Source: Serpentinimonas sp.
GTDB lineage: Bacteria > Pseudomonadota > Gammaproteobacteria > Burkholderiales > Burkholderiaceae_C
Direction: 5' to 3'
NCBI GenBank assembly: GCA_025458665.1
Contig: JALOSG010000002.1
Coordinates: 1-37,263 of the forward strand
DNA: 37,263 nucleotides
The notes beneath the pieces were generated by a model, which searched no databases, was not told the origin of the DNA, and saw only the letters and a program-made list of their open reading frames with translations. This document shows positions 1 to 8,087 of the stretch, one piece after another; the first letter of the stretch is position 1, and each line of letters opens with the position of its first letter. The position numbers were made by a program, and so were the translations under genes.

Positions 1-1
1 C

Positions 2-463
2 AACCGGCTGGTGTATGCACGCATGTTTTTGCGCTCCATGCAGCCCAAAGCCGTGGCCAAGTGGCGCCAGTTTCCGGGGTTGTTCGATCTGGATGCTGTA
101 TTGAATGCCCGCACTCTGTTCGACTTTGACAATGCGTTCACCGCGCCCCTGCACGGTTTCCGGGACACGCCACATTACTGGGAAGCCGCATCGGCCAAGC
201 CGCGCCTACAGAGCATCCGGGTACCGGCGCTGGTGCTCAATGCGCAGAACGATCCTTTTGTGCCCGTTGCCAGCCTGCCCCGACCTGGCGAGTGGGCAGG
301 TGGCCCCGTGGTGCTGCAGCAACCCGCACACGGTGGCCATGCGGGATTTGTGGCGGCGCGCCATGCACGGGATGTGCGCGGTCATGTCATGGCCATGCCC
401 GACCATGTGGCGAGCTGGCTGGCGGCGGCCGCGGGACTGCCTGCCCTGCGGGAGTCTTGCTGA
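2..463 (+). CDS. YheT-like alpha/beta hydrolase, C-terminal part (5' end outside window)
   Basis: The visible 154 residues form the C-terminal part of a hydrolase of the YheT/COG0429 group, cytoplasmic alpha/beta-fold esterase-like enzymes of poorly defined substrate. The reading frame is open to the window edge, so the true start lies upstream. The opening residues NRLVYARMFLRSMQPKA match the family's typical helical cap segment. The late catalytic acid sits in the NAQNDPFVP motif, and the catalytic histidine is probably in AHGGHAGF near residue 110 of the visible part. The nucleophile serine elbow is outside the window. The stop is followed after only 2 bases by the next start, so the two genes are probably co-transcribed. 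The fold assignment is confident; the substrate is unknown. Confidence 0.85.
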   Translation, partial: NRLVYARMFLRSMQPKAVAKWRQFPGLFDLDAVLNARTLFDFDNAFTAPLHGFRDTPHYWEAASAKPRLQSIRVPALVLNAQNDPFVPVASLPRPGEWAGGPVVLQQPAHGGHAGFVAARHARDVRGHVMAMPDHVASWLAAAAGLPALRESC

Positions 464-465
464 AC

Positions 466-1029
466 ATGGACGACATCGTCAAAGCCGCCATGGCCAAGTG
501 GCCCCATGTGCCGCACTGCACCGGATGGCTGGGGCTGGATGCACGCGGCCAGTGGTTCATGCGTGACGATGCCACGCAGGCGGCCGGGCCTTTCGTGGGG
601 CCCGCATCCAGCGTGCGCAGCAAGGGCTCCTGGTTGCGGCATGACAAACTGATCGAATTCATACAGCGCAACTACGCCCCCGACGCGCACGGCTGCTGGT
701 ACTTTCAGAACGGGCCGCAGCGTGTGTATGTGGAGCTGGAGGCGGCACCCTGGATCTGGCGTTTGCCGCTGGAGGCGGAATCGGGGGTGCTGGTAAGCCA
801 TACGGGTCGTGTGGCGAACTACCTGGACAGCCTCGTGGACGAACAGGGACGGCTTTTTGTGCACACAGACCAGGGCCTGGGGTTGGTCCATACGCAAGAC
901 ATGCATGCTGCTGCCGATCGGGTGGCAGAGGGCCAGTGGGTACCCGAGGAGGTGCTGGCCGCTGACCTGCCCGCCCGTTTTGGTTTTGTACTGAGCCCGG
1001 CTGCGCACCCCAGTTGCCGCCGGCCATGA
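466..1029 (+). CDS. Conserved betaproteobacterial protein of unknown function (about 187 aa)
   Basis: A 187-residue soluble protein with no signal peptide or membrane segment. It starts at the ATG 2 bases after the YheT stop; an upstream in-frame extension would overlap the hydrolase and is not used. The start MDDIVKAAMAKWPHVPHC, the block WLGLDARGQWFMRD and the block FIQRNYAPDAHGCWYFQNG look like a conserved family I have seen annotated only as a DUF in Burkholderiales (DUF2944/DUF2946 is my recollection, not certain). It is rich in aromatic residues and probably a small beta-rich cytoplasmic protein. Position suggests coexpression with the YheT-like hydrolase. No function can be assigned. 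Confidence 0.8.
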   Translation: MDDIVKAAMAKWPHVPHCTGWLGLDARGQWFMRDDATQAAGPFVGPASSVRSKGSWLRHDKLIEFIQRNYAPDAHGCWYFQNGPQRVYVELEAAPWIWRLPLEAESGVLVSHTGRVANYLDSLVDEQGRLFVHTDQGLGLVHTQDMHAAADRVAEGQWVPEEVLAADLPARFGFVLSPAAHPSCRRP

Positions 1030-1032
1030 AAA

Positions 1033-1053
1033 AAGCCGGCACCAGGCCGGCTT
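1033..1053 (-). terminator. Rho-independent terminator of the cytochrome c gene
   Basis: An 8-bp perfect stem AAGCCGGC/GCCGGCTT with a 5-nt loop. Read on the minus strand it is followed directly by six T, the classical intrinsic terminator pattern. A second smaller hairpin, ACCGCC-GTAG-GGCGGT (1061-1076), lies between it and the cytochrome stop codon. On the plus strand no T-run follows, so it would serve the plus-strand pair less well. Confidence 0.8.
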
Positions 1054-1076
1054 GAGCGCCACCGCCGTAGGGCGGT

Positions 1077-1589
1077 TTATTCCGCCGGGGCTGCTTCGGG
1101 AACCGCGGGCTCTTCCAGAGTACCGCCAGCGGAGTTCACGAGGTAGACCATAGCGCGCGCCAGTTCGATGTCGTTGAACGCGCCACCGGCCTGCGCACCC
1201 ATGGCGCCCTTGCCGTTGATGACCGAAGCCAGCAGGGAATCGTAGCCTGCGGACAGACGGGGACGCCAGTCGTTCGCGTCGCCAAACTTGGGAGCGCCCA
1301 CCAGACCCGCCGCATGGCAGGCCAGACACTGGGCGTTGTACACCGCCTCGCCCGACTGGAGCGGGCGGTTGGCGTCGCGCAGCTCCACCGAGCCCACGCG
1401 CTGAATGCGTTGTGCCGTGGCCAGTTCAAGGTCGACAGCACCCGCGGCGGGCATCTCGTCTTTGGTCACCACCAGCACGAGACCAAAAATGACAAACACC
1501 GGGACGACGAAAGAGAAGAAAGAGGTCCAGAGCAATTGGCTCGGGGTCTTGATAGGGCCGGTGTGGGAATCGTGCGAATCGTCGCTCAT
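1077..1589 (-). CDS. Membrane-anchored cytochrome c (c5-like, class I)
   Basis: A 170-residue electron-transfer protein held in the inner membrane with its heme domain in the periplasm. Residues 21-42 form one hydrophobic anchor. The heme-binding motif CLACH is at residues 88-92, with M130 in the GKGAMGAQ segment as the likely distal heme ligand. The tail (about 155-170) is Ala/Pro/Glu-rich. The start was placed at the second possible ATG because AGAGGA lies just upstream of it and the longer form adds an unconvincing 14 residues. It resembles the short c5-type cytochromes common in Comamonadaceae. The redox partner (oxidase or other) cannot be read from the sequence. It has its own terminator at 1033-1053. 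Confidence 0.88.
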   Translation of the reverse strand: MSDDSHDSHTGPIKTPSQLLWTSFFSFVVPVFVIFGLVLVVTKDEMPAAGAVDLELATAQRIQRVGSVELRDANRPLQSGEAVYNAQCLACHAAGLVGAPKFGDANDWRPRLSAGYDSLLASVINGKGAMGAQAGGAFNDIELARAMVYLVNSAGGTLEEPAVPEAAPAE

Positions 1590-1747
1590 GGTGTCCTCTG
1601 AGGGGGGTCGGTCCGGGTTGCCGCAGTGCACCGTGGGTGCGCCAGAATCAGCCGCTCATTATATCCAAGCAGGGCTAAGCCCCCGCGGCACCGCCATGCC
1701 GGCTGTTAGAATGGCTTGGCCGGTGCAACGCCGGCAAGTAGCCATGC

Positions 1748-1823
1748 GCGGCTGTAGCTCAGTGGATAGAGTATCGGCCTCCGAAGCCGAGGGTCGTGGG
1801 TTCGATCCCCGCCAGCCGCGCCA
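1748..1823 (+). tRNA. tRNA-Arg, anticodon CCG
   Basis: A complete 76-nt cloverleaf including an encoded CCA. The acceptor GCGGCTG (1748-1754) pairs with CAGCCGC (1813-1819), G1820 is the discriminator and CCA is 1821-1823. The D stem is GCTC/GAGT. The anticodon stem is TCGGC/GCCGA around CT-CCG-AA, with the anticodon at 1781-1783 reading CGG (arginine). The T arm is GTGGG-TTCGATC-CCCGC. No integrase or duplicated tRNA 3' end was seen nearby, so there is no sign that it is used as an attachment site. Confidence 0.97.
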
Positions 1824-2010
1824 CCCCCGTGCGATCCAGACGCGTTTCCAACGTGACGGCGTCAGAGAGACGTGTCGGCTCAGTCTGAAGTGGACTGTGC
1901 AATGGCGCCGACGCATGTTGCTCCTGCTCTCGAGCCCACACACCTGTTCCCACTTTTTGCCTACCTGCAAGATGGCCGGCGCCGCCTTTCAGCCGTGGAA
2001 GCACAACCCA

Positions 2011-2043
2011 TTGTGGTTATGGACTGAATGTTCCATAATTGGA
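2011..2043 (+). promoter_or_regulatory. Candidate promoter and overlapping operator of the TetR gene
   Basis: TTGTGG (2011-2016) and CATAAT (2034-2039) are separated by exactly 17 bp and fit a sigma-70 promoter. The inverted repeat TCCA-TAAT-TGGA (2032-2043) overlaps the -10 element and could be the regulator's own operator. The predicted transcription start falls at about 2045-2047, on the ATG of the regulator gene. No Shine-Dalgarno sequence precedes that ATG. The hairpin CACAA-CCCA-TTGTG (2002-2015) overlaps the -35 element. Confidence 0.5.
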
Positions 2044-2044
2044 T

Positions 2045-2632
2045 ATGGCCAGACCCATCGAATTCAACCGGGACAAGGCGCTCGACCGGGCGCTACTTCT
2101 GTTTTGGGCCAAGGGCTACCAGGCCACCTCGTTGCAGGATTTGCTCAGTGCTCTGGGAATCAGCCGCAGCAGCCTGTACGCCGCCTTTGGCGACAAGCGG
2201 GCACTGTTCCTGGAGTGTCTGGATCTTTTCGCGCAACGCACCCAGCACGTTTTGCTGAAAGCTGGGCAGGAAATGCCCGCGCTGGATGCACTGCAATTCT
2301 TCTTTGAGCGTCATCTCACCGGGCCTGCGCGCGGCAAAGCCAGCCTGGGTTGTCTGCTGGTCAGTACGGTACTGGAAATGGCCGGGGTGGATGACGCCCT
2401 GGCCGATCGCGCCAGCAGGCATCTGGCAGATGTCCAGGACCTGTTCGAACAGTTCCTCCTGCGGGCCGGCTGCCGACCGCATCAAGCCGCAGAGCTTGCG
2501 GGCATGCTGATGCTATTGAACGAAGGGGTGCGCGTCGCAAGCCGCCGCCGCCTGGTCAACGACGAGCAACTCGGGCCCATCGCCACCACCTTTCGCCTGC
2601 TGCGCCATGAACTTGGGCAACCCACGCAGTGA
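2045..2632 (+). CDS. TetR/AcrR-family transcriptional regulator
   Basis: A 195-residue one-component repressor-type protein. The N-terminal helix-turn-helix (about residues 8-55) has the typical sequence FWAKGYQATSLQDLLSALG followed by ISRSSLYAAFGDK, with the recognition helix around residues 35-45. The C-terminal two thirds is the helical ligand-binding and dimerisation domain, which does not identify a ligand. The start is the ATG at MARPIEF; an upstream TTG adds two residues and is disfavoured. The gene runs in the same direction as the haloalkane dehalogenase that follows, so the obvious hypothesis is that it senses a halogenated or hydrophobic compound and controls both genes. The predicted promoter suggests a leaderless mRNA and autoregulation. 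Confidence 0.9.
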   Translation: MARPIEFNRDKALDRALLLFWAKGYQATSLQDLLSALGISRSSLYAAFGDKRALFLECLDLFAQRTQHVLLKAGQEMPALDALQFFFERHLTGPARGKASLGCLLVSTVLEMAGVDDALADRASRHLADVQDLFEQFLLRAGCRPHQAAELAGMLMLLNEGVRVASRRRLVNDEQLGPIATTFRLLRHELGQPTQ

Positions 2633-2669
2633 ACGGGCCAGGGCACGCTTCATCCACACCGTGAACACC

Positions 2670-3575
2670 ATGCACAACCCTATCCCTTTTCTGCGCACGC
2701 CAGACGCCGCCTTTGCTGACCTTCCGGGCTACCCGTGGGCTCCGTGCTTCGTGGACAGTCTGCCCAGCCTGGACGGCCTGCGCATGCACTATCTCGATCA
2801 GGGTCCGAAGAATGCGCCGGTCACCTGGCTGTGTCTGCACGGCAACCCCGCATGGAGCTACCTGTACCGCCTCATGATTCCCGAGTTTCTTGCCGCAGGT
2901 CACCGTGTGGTGGCACCCGACATGCCAGGCTTCGGGAAAAGCGACAAGCCCCTGCACGATGCGCAGCACAGCTTCACCTGGCATCGTCAGTTGCTGCTTG
3001 AACTGGTGGAGCATCTGGACCTGCGAGATATCCGCCTGGTGGTTCAGGACTGGGGCGGTCTGCTCGGTCTGACGCTGCCCATGGAGGCCGCAGCCCGCTA
3101 CAGCGCCCTGCTGGTGATGAACACCTACCTCGCCACTGGTGAGGCACCACTGCCCGAAGGCTTTGTGCAATGGCGAACCATGTGCCGCACCAAGCCAGAC
3201 TTCTCGATCGGCCGGCTGTTTGGCCGGGGAAACCCGCAGATGACCGCAGCAGAATGTGCCGCCTACGATGCCCCTTTCCCGTCGGCAGAGTACCGCGCCG
3301 CCACCCGCGCGTTTCCCGAGATGGTTCCCGCAGACAGCCATGCGGACGGTGCCGAACTGTCGCGCCGTGCCCGGGAGTTCTGGGCCCATGCGTGGAGCGG
3401 TCGTTCGATGATGGCTGTGGGTGCCCAGGACCCTGTGTTCCATCCCGCGTTGATGGAGGTGCTGCGAAGCTCGATCCGGGGCTGCCCTCCGCCGATGGTG
3501 ATCGGTGAGGGCGGGCACTTTGTCCAGGAGCACGGGCGCGCCATCGCTGCGGAGGCAGTGCGCCTGTTGGCTTAG
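2670..3575 (+). CDS. Haloalkane dehalogenase, DhlA-like (HLD-I) subfamily
   Basis: A 301-residue alpha/beta hydrolase predicted to hydrolyse carbon-halogen bonds of haloalkanes in the cytoplasm. The oxyanion-hole motif HGNP is at residues 57-60. The nucleophile is D127 in VVQDWGG, followed by the halide-binding W128. W168 in GFVQWRTM corresponds by position to the second halide-binding tryptophan of the DhlA cap. The acid D254 (GAQDPVF) and the base H283 (GGHFVQEHG) complete the triad in the HLD-I arrangement. The start was chosen by length match to DhlA; an upstream ATG at 2607 in the same frame would add 21 residues and overlap the regulator by 26 bp. Neither start has a strong ribosome site. 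It is probably coregulated with the TetR gene. Natural substrate range is unknown. Confidence 0.88.
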   Translation: MHNPIPFLRTPDAAFADLPGYPWAPCFVDSLPSLDGLRMHYLDQGPKNAPVTWLCLHGNPAWSYLYRLMIPEFLAAGHRVVAPDMPGFGKSDKPLHDAQHSFTWHRQLLLELVEHLDLRDIRLVVQDWGGLLGLTLPMEAAARYSALLVMNTYLATGEAPLPEGFVQWRTMCRTKPDFSIGRLFGRGNPQMTAAECAAYDAPFPSAEYRAATRAFPEMVPADSHADGAELSRRAREFWAHAWSGRSMMAVGAQDPVFHPALMEVLRSSIRGCPPPMVIGEGGHFVQEHGRAIAAEAVRLLA

Positions 3576-3596
3576 GCAATGCCCCTGTGCCGCGCG

Positions 3597-3669
3597 GCGG
3601 CCTGCGGCACTTCCCAGCGCACCGGTGACTGAAGCGGTGCAGAAAGTGCCCGCTGCGACCACAGGCCGC
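3597..3669. repeat. Three-level nested inverted repeat between convergent genes
   Basis: Outer arms GCGGCCTG (3597-3604) and CAGGCCGC (3662-3669), middle arms GGCACTT (3606-3612) and AAGTGCC (3644-3650), and inner arms GCACCG (3619-3624) and CGGTGC (3635-3640) are all perfect and nested. The element fills most of the 134-bp gap between the dehalogenase and the RND pump, which end towards each other. It probably acts as a bidirectional transcription barrier, although neither side has a T-run typical of an intrinsic terminator. Confidence 0.7.
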
Positions 3670-3709
3670 ACCTGAAAAAGCCGAACTGCCACGCAGCGAT
3701 CCCCCAGGT

Positions 3710-6700
3710 TCAACGAGGTGCGTACTTCAGACCAGGGTCCTGGGCCCCTGGCCCGTTGGTCTTGTGCCGCCGAAGAAGTGTGCGGGCGAGCCAGCCCTCC
3801 AGATCATCGACCAATGCGTAGGCGACCGGTACCACCAGCAGCGACAACACCGTGCTGGTGATCAACCCCCCGATCACCGCAATAGCCATGGGCGATCTGA
3901 AGCTCGGATCGGCCCCCACACCGAGGGCAATAGGCAGCATGCCTGCACCCATGGCCAGGCTGGTCATGATGATGGGGCGGGCCCGCTTGCGGCACGCATC
4001 CATGAGGGCTTCATGGCGGTCCAGACCCATGCGGCGGGCGATGATGACGTAGTCCACCAGCAAGATGGAATTCTTCGTCGCGATGCCAATGAGCATGATC
4101 AGGCCAATCATGGCGGGCATGGACAGTGCCTTGCCCGTGATGAGCAGTGCCACGAAGGCGCCAGGGATGGACAGAAACAGTGCAGTGAGGATGGTGCCGG
4201 GTTGAAAGAAGTCCTTGAAGAGCAGCACCAGCACCACGTAAATGCAGAGCACACCGGTCAGCATGGCCAGCCCGAAGCTGGCAAACAGTTCCGCCATCAC
4301 CTCCGCATCGCCCAGGTTGGTCCGGGTCACGCCGGCCGGGAGATTCTGCAGTGCGGGCAGCTGATCCACCTTGGCCTGAACATCTCCCAGCGCCTGGTTG
4401 TTCAGCTCGATGGTGAAGTTCACGTTGCGCAGCCGGTTGAATCGATCGATCTGTGCAGGTCCGCTGGCGATGCTGAGCTCGGCCACCTGTCCGAGCATGA
4501 CAGGGCCGCGTGCGCCGGGAACCCAAAGGCGCTCAATGAGTGCGACGTCGGTACGGGCATCGGCAGGCAGCCGGACCACAATGGGTACCTGCCGCTGACT
4601 CAGGTTGAGCTTGGCCAGGCTCTGGTCGAAATCACCGGCGGTGGCAATGCGCAGAGTCTCTGCAATGGCCGCAGACGTGACCCCCAGATCGGCCGCCCGC
4701 GCAAAGTCGGGCTTCACAACCAGCTCGGGTCGGATCAATGCCGCCGAAGAGGTGATATTGCCCAGCCCGGGAATCGTTCGCAGGTCCACCTCCAGCGCCC
4801 GCGCTGCCTCCAGCAAGACCTGGGTGTCGTCGCCAGACAAACTCAGTTGCAGCAGGCTGCCGCCCGCGCCAGCGAGACCCACCTGGATGCGAACTCCCGG
4901 CAGGGAGGCCAGCATGTCGCGCAGTTCGGTATCGATCTGCTGCAGGCTGATGGCCCTGTCGCTGCGGTGCGAGGTTTGAATGGTCAGCGTGGCCAGGCGG
5001 GGTTCGGCAGAGGAGCCACCGCCTGCGAATGGATCGGAACCGGCAGAGCCGCCGCCGATGGCCGTGTACACCGAGCGCACCTCCGGGTGGGAGGACACCA
5101 CGGCGCGGGCTGCCTCGGCCGTATCGAGCGCCTCCTGGAATCTGGAGCCGGGGGGCAGTTCCAGCTTGACCTGGGTCTGGCCGGTGTCTTCCGGCGGAAT
5201 GAAGCCGGTGGGCAGCAGGCCTGCCACCGCAATGCCGCCCACAAACAGGGCCAGAGAGGCCAGTACCGTGAGCAAGCGGTGCTTCAGGCACTGGGCCACC
5301 CAGCGCATGTATGCCTGCATCAGACGACCGTCGGGTCTGTGCTCCGGGTCGGCGTCAGGGCCCCCAGAACCAGCCGCCGACACCGATACCCAGGGCTTGA
5401 GCATGTAGGCCGCCATCATGGGCGTGAGCACACGGGCCACCACCAGCGAAGCAAGCACTGCCAGCGCCGCCGTCCAGCCAAACTGGACGAAGAACTTGCC
5501 AGCGATCCCGCTCATGAAGGCGGTGGGCAGGAACACCGCCACCAGGGTGAAGGTGGTGGCAATCACCGCAAGCCCAATCTCGTCGGCCGCCTCCATGGCA
5601 GCCTGGTAGGGACTCTTGCCCATGCGCAGGTGGCGCACAATGTTCTCGATCTCCACGATCGCGTCGTCCACCAGAATGCCTACCACCAGGGACAGCGCGA
5701 GCAGCGTCACCGTGTTGAGCGTGAAGCCTAAGTAGTGCATGCCAATGAAGGCGGGTATCACCGACAGGGGCAACGCGGTGGCTGCAATGAACGTGGCGCG
5801 CCAGTCCCTCAGAAACAGCCAGACCACCAGCACCGCGAGGATGGCGCCTTCATACAGCAGCCACATGGAGCCCCGGTAGTTTTCTCGCACCGGATTGACA
5901 AAGTTGAAGGCCTCGGTGATTTCAAGATCGGGGTGCTCGACCTTGAGCCGCTCCAGCGCCGTTCCCACACCATCGGCCACATCGATCTCGCTCGCGCCCT
6001 TGCTGCGCGTGATCTCGAAGCCCACGACAGGCTTGCCGTCGAGGAGCGCTGTGGAACGGCGCTCGGCCACGGTATCGGTGACGGTGGCAATCTGGTCCAG
6101 CCGGACCCGGCGGCCGTCGGCCAGGCTGATGTCCAGCCGGGCCAGTTCCTCGGCAGAGCTCAATGTGGCGAGCGTGCGGATGGATTGCTCGCTGCCGCCC
6201 ACTTCGGTCCGTCCGCCAGAGGCCTCCTGCTGAATGGCCTGGAGCTGGCGTGACACCTCGGAGGCCGTTGCGCCCAGCGCCGTCAAACGTATAGGGTCCA
6301 GTTCCACCCGGACTTCCCGCGCAACGCCACCCACCCGCGACACGGCGCCAACGCCCGGCACGGTGAGAAGCTGCCGGGTGATGGTGTTGTCGACGAACCA
6401 CGACAGCGCCTCTTCGTCCATGCGCGCAGATGCCACCGCGTACACGAGGATGGGGGACCCGGACAGAGACAGCTTGCTCACCACCGGATCGCGCAGGTCT
6501 GCCGGCAGATCACTTCGGATCTGGGACACCGCATTGCGCACGTCGTCCAGTGCCTCCTGGATGGGCTTCTCCAGCACGAACTCTGCCGTGATGGACACGA
6601 CGCCGTCCTGAATGGTCGAGGTCTGGTTCTTGAGCCCTTGCAGGGTGGCTATGGAGTTCTCGATTTTTCGGGCCACTTCGGTTTCGAGCTGCGGCGGCGC

Positions 6701-6868
6701 AGCGCCCGGCAGAGAGGCACTGACAGTGATCGTTGGAAGTTCGATGTCGGGGAAGCTCTGTACCTTCATGGCGTGGAAGGACATCAGCCCTGCCAGGGTG
6801 AGCATGATGAACAGCATCACCCCGGGTATCGGGTTGCGGATGGACCAGGAGGAAACGTTGACGGCCAT
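3710..6868 (-). CDS. RND efflux pump inner-membrane transporter (AcrB/MexB-type, HAE1-like)
   Basis: A 1052-residue proton-driven exporter that forms the inner-membrane part of a tripartite pump. The N-terminus (WSIRNPIPGVMLFIMLTLAG) is the canonical TM1, followed by the first porter domain. TM4 carries the paired aspartates of the proton relay, D401 and D402 in GILVDDAIVEIEN. The second half repeats the plan with a large periplasmic loop and a C-terminal TM bundle. The length is normal for the family. The chosen start (MAVNVSSW) has GAGG just upstream and lies 4 bases after the adaptor stop; the longer form would overlap the adaptor gene. It is last in an operon whose first gene is a TetR-family regulator. 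Substrates are not readable; drugs, solvents or lipophilic compounds are all possible. Confidence 0.93.
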   Translation of the reverse strand: MAVNVSSWSIRNPIPGVMLFIMLTLAGLMSFHAMKVQSFPDIELPTITVSASLPGAAPPQLETEVARKIENSIATLQGLKNQTSTIQDGVVSITAEFVLEKPIQEALDDVRNAVSQIRSDLPADLRDPVVSKLSLSGSPILVYAVASARMDEEALSWFVDNTITRQLLTVPGVGAVSRVGGVAREVRVELDPIRLTALGATASEVSRQLQAIQQEASGGRTEVGGSEQSIRTLATLSSAEELARLDISLADGRRVRLDQIATVTDTVAERRSTALLDGKPVVGFEITRSKGASEIDVADGVGTALERLKVEHPDLEITEAFNFVNPVRENYRGSMWLLYEGAILAVLVVWLFLRDWRATFIAATALPLSVIPAFIGMHYLGFTLNTVTLLALSLVVGILVDDAIVEIENIVRHLRMGKSPYQAAMEAADEIGLAVIATTFTLVAVFLPTAFMSGIAGKFFVQFGWTAALAVLASLVVARVLTPMMAAYMLKPWVSVSAAGSGGPDADPEHRPDGRLMQAYMRWVAQCLKHRLLTVLASLALFVGGIAVAGLLPTGFIPPEDTGQTQVKLELPPGSRFQEALDTAEAARAVVSSHPEVRSVYTAIGGGSAGSDPFAGGGSSAEPRLATLTIQTSHRSDRAISLQQIDTELRDMLASLPGVRIQVGLAGAGGSLLQLSLSGDDTQVLLEAARALEVDLRTIPGLGNITSSAALIRPELVVKPDFARAADLGVTSAAIAETLRIATAGDFDQSLAKLNLSQRQVPIVVRLPADARTDVALIERLWVPGARGPVMLGQVAELSIASGPAQIDRFNRLRNVNFTIELNNQALGDVQAKVDQLPALQNLPAGVTRTNLGDAEVMAELFASFGLAMLTGVLCIYVVLVLLFKDFFQPGTILTALFLSIPGAFVALLITGKALSMPAMIGLIMLIGIATKNSILLVDYVIIARRMGLDRHEALMDACRKRARPIIMTSLAMGAGMLPIALGVGADPSFRSPMAIAVIGGLITSTVLSLLVVPVAYALVDDLEGWLARTLLRRHKTNGPGAQDPGLKYAPR

Positions 6869-6872
6869 ACCC

Positions 6873-8054
6873 TCAGCTCCCCAGCTTGACGAGGTCGCCA
6901 TCGGACAGGAAGGCGACGCTGCCTGCCACCACCCGCGCTTGCGGGCTCAGGCCCGAGAGCACCTCCACCCGGTCGCCGTTGCGCCGCCCTGTGGTTACCT
7001 TGGTCTGCGTCACCCGGTTATCGGCACCGACGGTGAACACGTAGGCAAATCCGTCCCGCAACAGCACCGCCGACTGGGGCAGGCTCAATGCGGTACGTTG
7101 GCCCAAGACAATCTCGCCCCGGGCGAACATGCCCGCTCTGGCTGGACTGCCCAGGGGTACATCCACATACACCACGGCCAGGCGGGTCTGGGGGTCCAGC
7201 GTGGGTGCCAGAGCCCGCACCTGGCCCACCACCGCGCTGGCCTCGGCACCTGCAATGGTGAGGCGCGCCGGCATGCCCGGACGGACGCGGGAGAGTTCCT
7301 CGGCAGTGACTTCGGCATGCCACTCCAGGCGTTCCTGACGGATCATCTGGAACAGCTCCTGGCCCTGCTGCGCCAGCGAGCCTACAGTCGCGCGCCGGGC
7401 GCTGATCACGCCATGGTCAGGCGCCAGTATCTGGGTGTGCTTGAGCCTGAGCTCGTCGGCCTGCACCCTGGCCCGGGCCGAATCCAGCCGGGCTCTGGCG
7501 GTTTGTTCGGCAGTCAGATACTGCTGCACCTGTTGGGTGGATAAGGCGCCACTGTCGGCCAGGCTGCGCGCACGGGCGGCGTTGAGACCGGCCTCTTCCA
7601 GTTGTGCCGCTGCCTCTGCGGCGGCGGCCACGGACTGGGCCAGCTCCGCCTCGATGGTGTCGCTGGCAATGCGCGCCAACAGCTGGCCCTTGCGTACCCG
7701 GTCCCCGACCTGGGCGGTGACCTCTGCAATTCTGTAGCCCCCCACTTCGGCCCCGATGATCACCTCTTGCCAGGCTTTGACACTGCCATTGGCCGCCACG
7801 CTGACTGGCCAGTCCTGTGCCTCCGGCGCAATGGCCTGGACCGTCAGACTTGGCCGGGGCGAGCCAGCCGGCGCAGCTTCTGACTGCGCCAGCCCCGAGC
7901 GGGCGAACAGCCCCAGCGCCGCGAGCAGCCCTACGGCCGCCGTCGCGGCGATCCACCAGCCTCGGTGGTGCCATCGGTCTGTGCGCCGATCGTCGGCGGT
8001 CTGGCTGTCATAGGCCACAAGGGAAGTTTTGGAGGAGGTTGGGTCTGGCTGCAT
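6873..8054 (-). CDS. RND efflux periplasmic adaptor (membrane fusion protein)
   Basis: A 393-residue adaptor linking the RND pump to the outer-membrane channel. A basic N-terminus is followed by one anchor segment (about residues 33-50). The first half of the lipoyl domain appears at EVIIGAEVGGYRIAEV, then comes an alanine/glutamine-rich helical hairpin (about 120-190, many heptad-like Ala/Leu positions). The second half-lipoyl segment (RLKHTQILAPDHGVI) follows, then beta-barrel and membrane-proximal domains ending in VVAGSVAFLSDGDLV. There is no lipobox, so anchoring is by the TM segment. It lies between the outer-membrane factor (33 bp upstream) and the pump (4 bp downstream), consistent with one transcript. 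Confidence 0.92.
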   Translation of the reverse strand: MQPDPTSSKTSLVAYDSQTADDRRTDRWHHRGWWIAATAAVGLLAALGLFARSGLAQSEAAPAGSPRPSLTVQAIAPEAQDWPVSVAANGSVKAWQEVIIGAEVGGYRIAEVTAQVGDRVRKGQLLARIASDTIEAELAQSVAAAAEAAAQLEEAGLNAARARSLADSGALSTQQVQQYLTAEQTARARLDSARARVQADELRLKHTQILAPDHGVISARRATVGSLAQQGQELFQMIRQERLEWHAEVTAEELSRVRPGMPARLTIAGAEASAVVGQVRALAPTLDPQTRLAVVYVDVPLGSPARAGMFARGEIVLGQRTALSLPQSAVLLRDGFAYVFTVGADNRVTQTKVTTGRRNGDRVEVLSGLSPQARVVAGSVAFLSDGDLVKLGS

Positions 8055-8087
8055 GGTGGGTATCGGCGTAGATGTCTGTGTGCGGGT

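Noticed and set aside
1748..1823. Integration site for a mobile element at tRNA-Arg
   Set aside because: No integrase, no repeat of the tRNA 3' end and no change in gene style nearby.
3764..5731. A 655-residue open frame on the plus strand
   Set aside because: It is antisense to the RND pump, has a low-complexity His/Gln/Arg-rich translation and no recognisable domain. Such frames are common opposite GC-rich genes.
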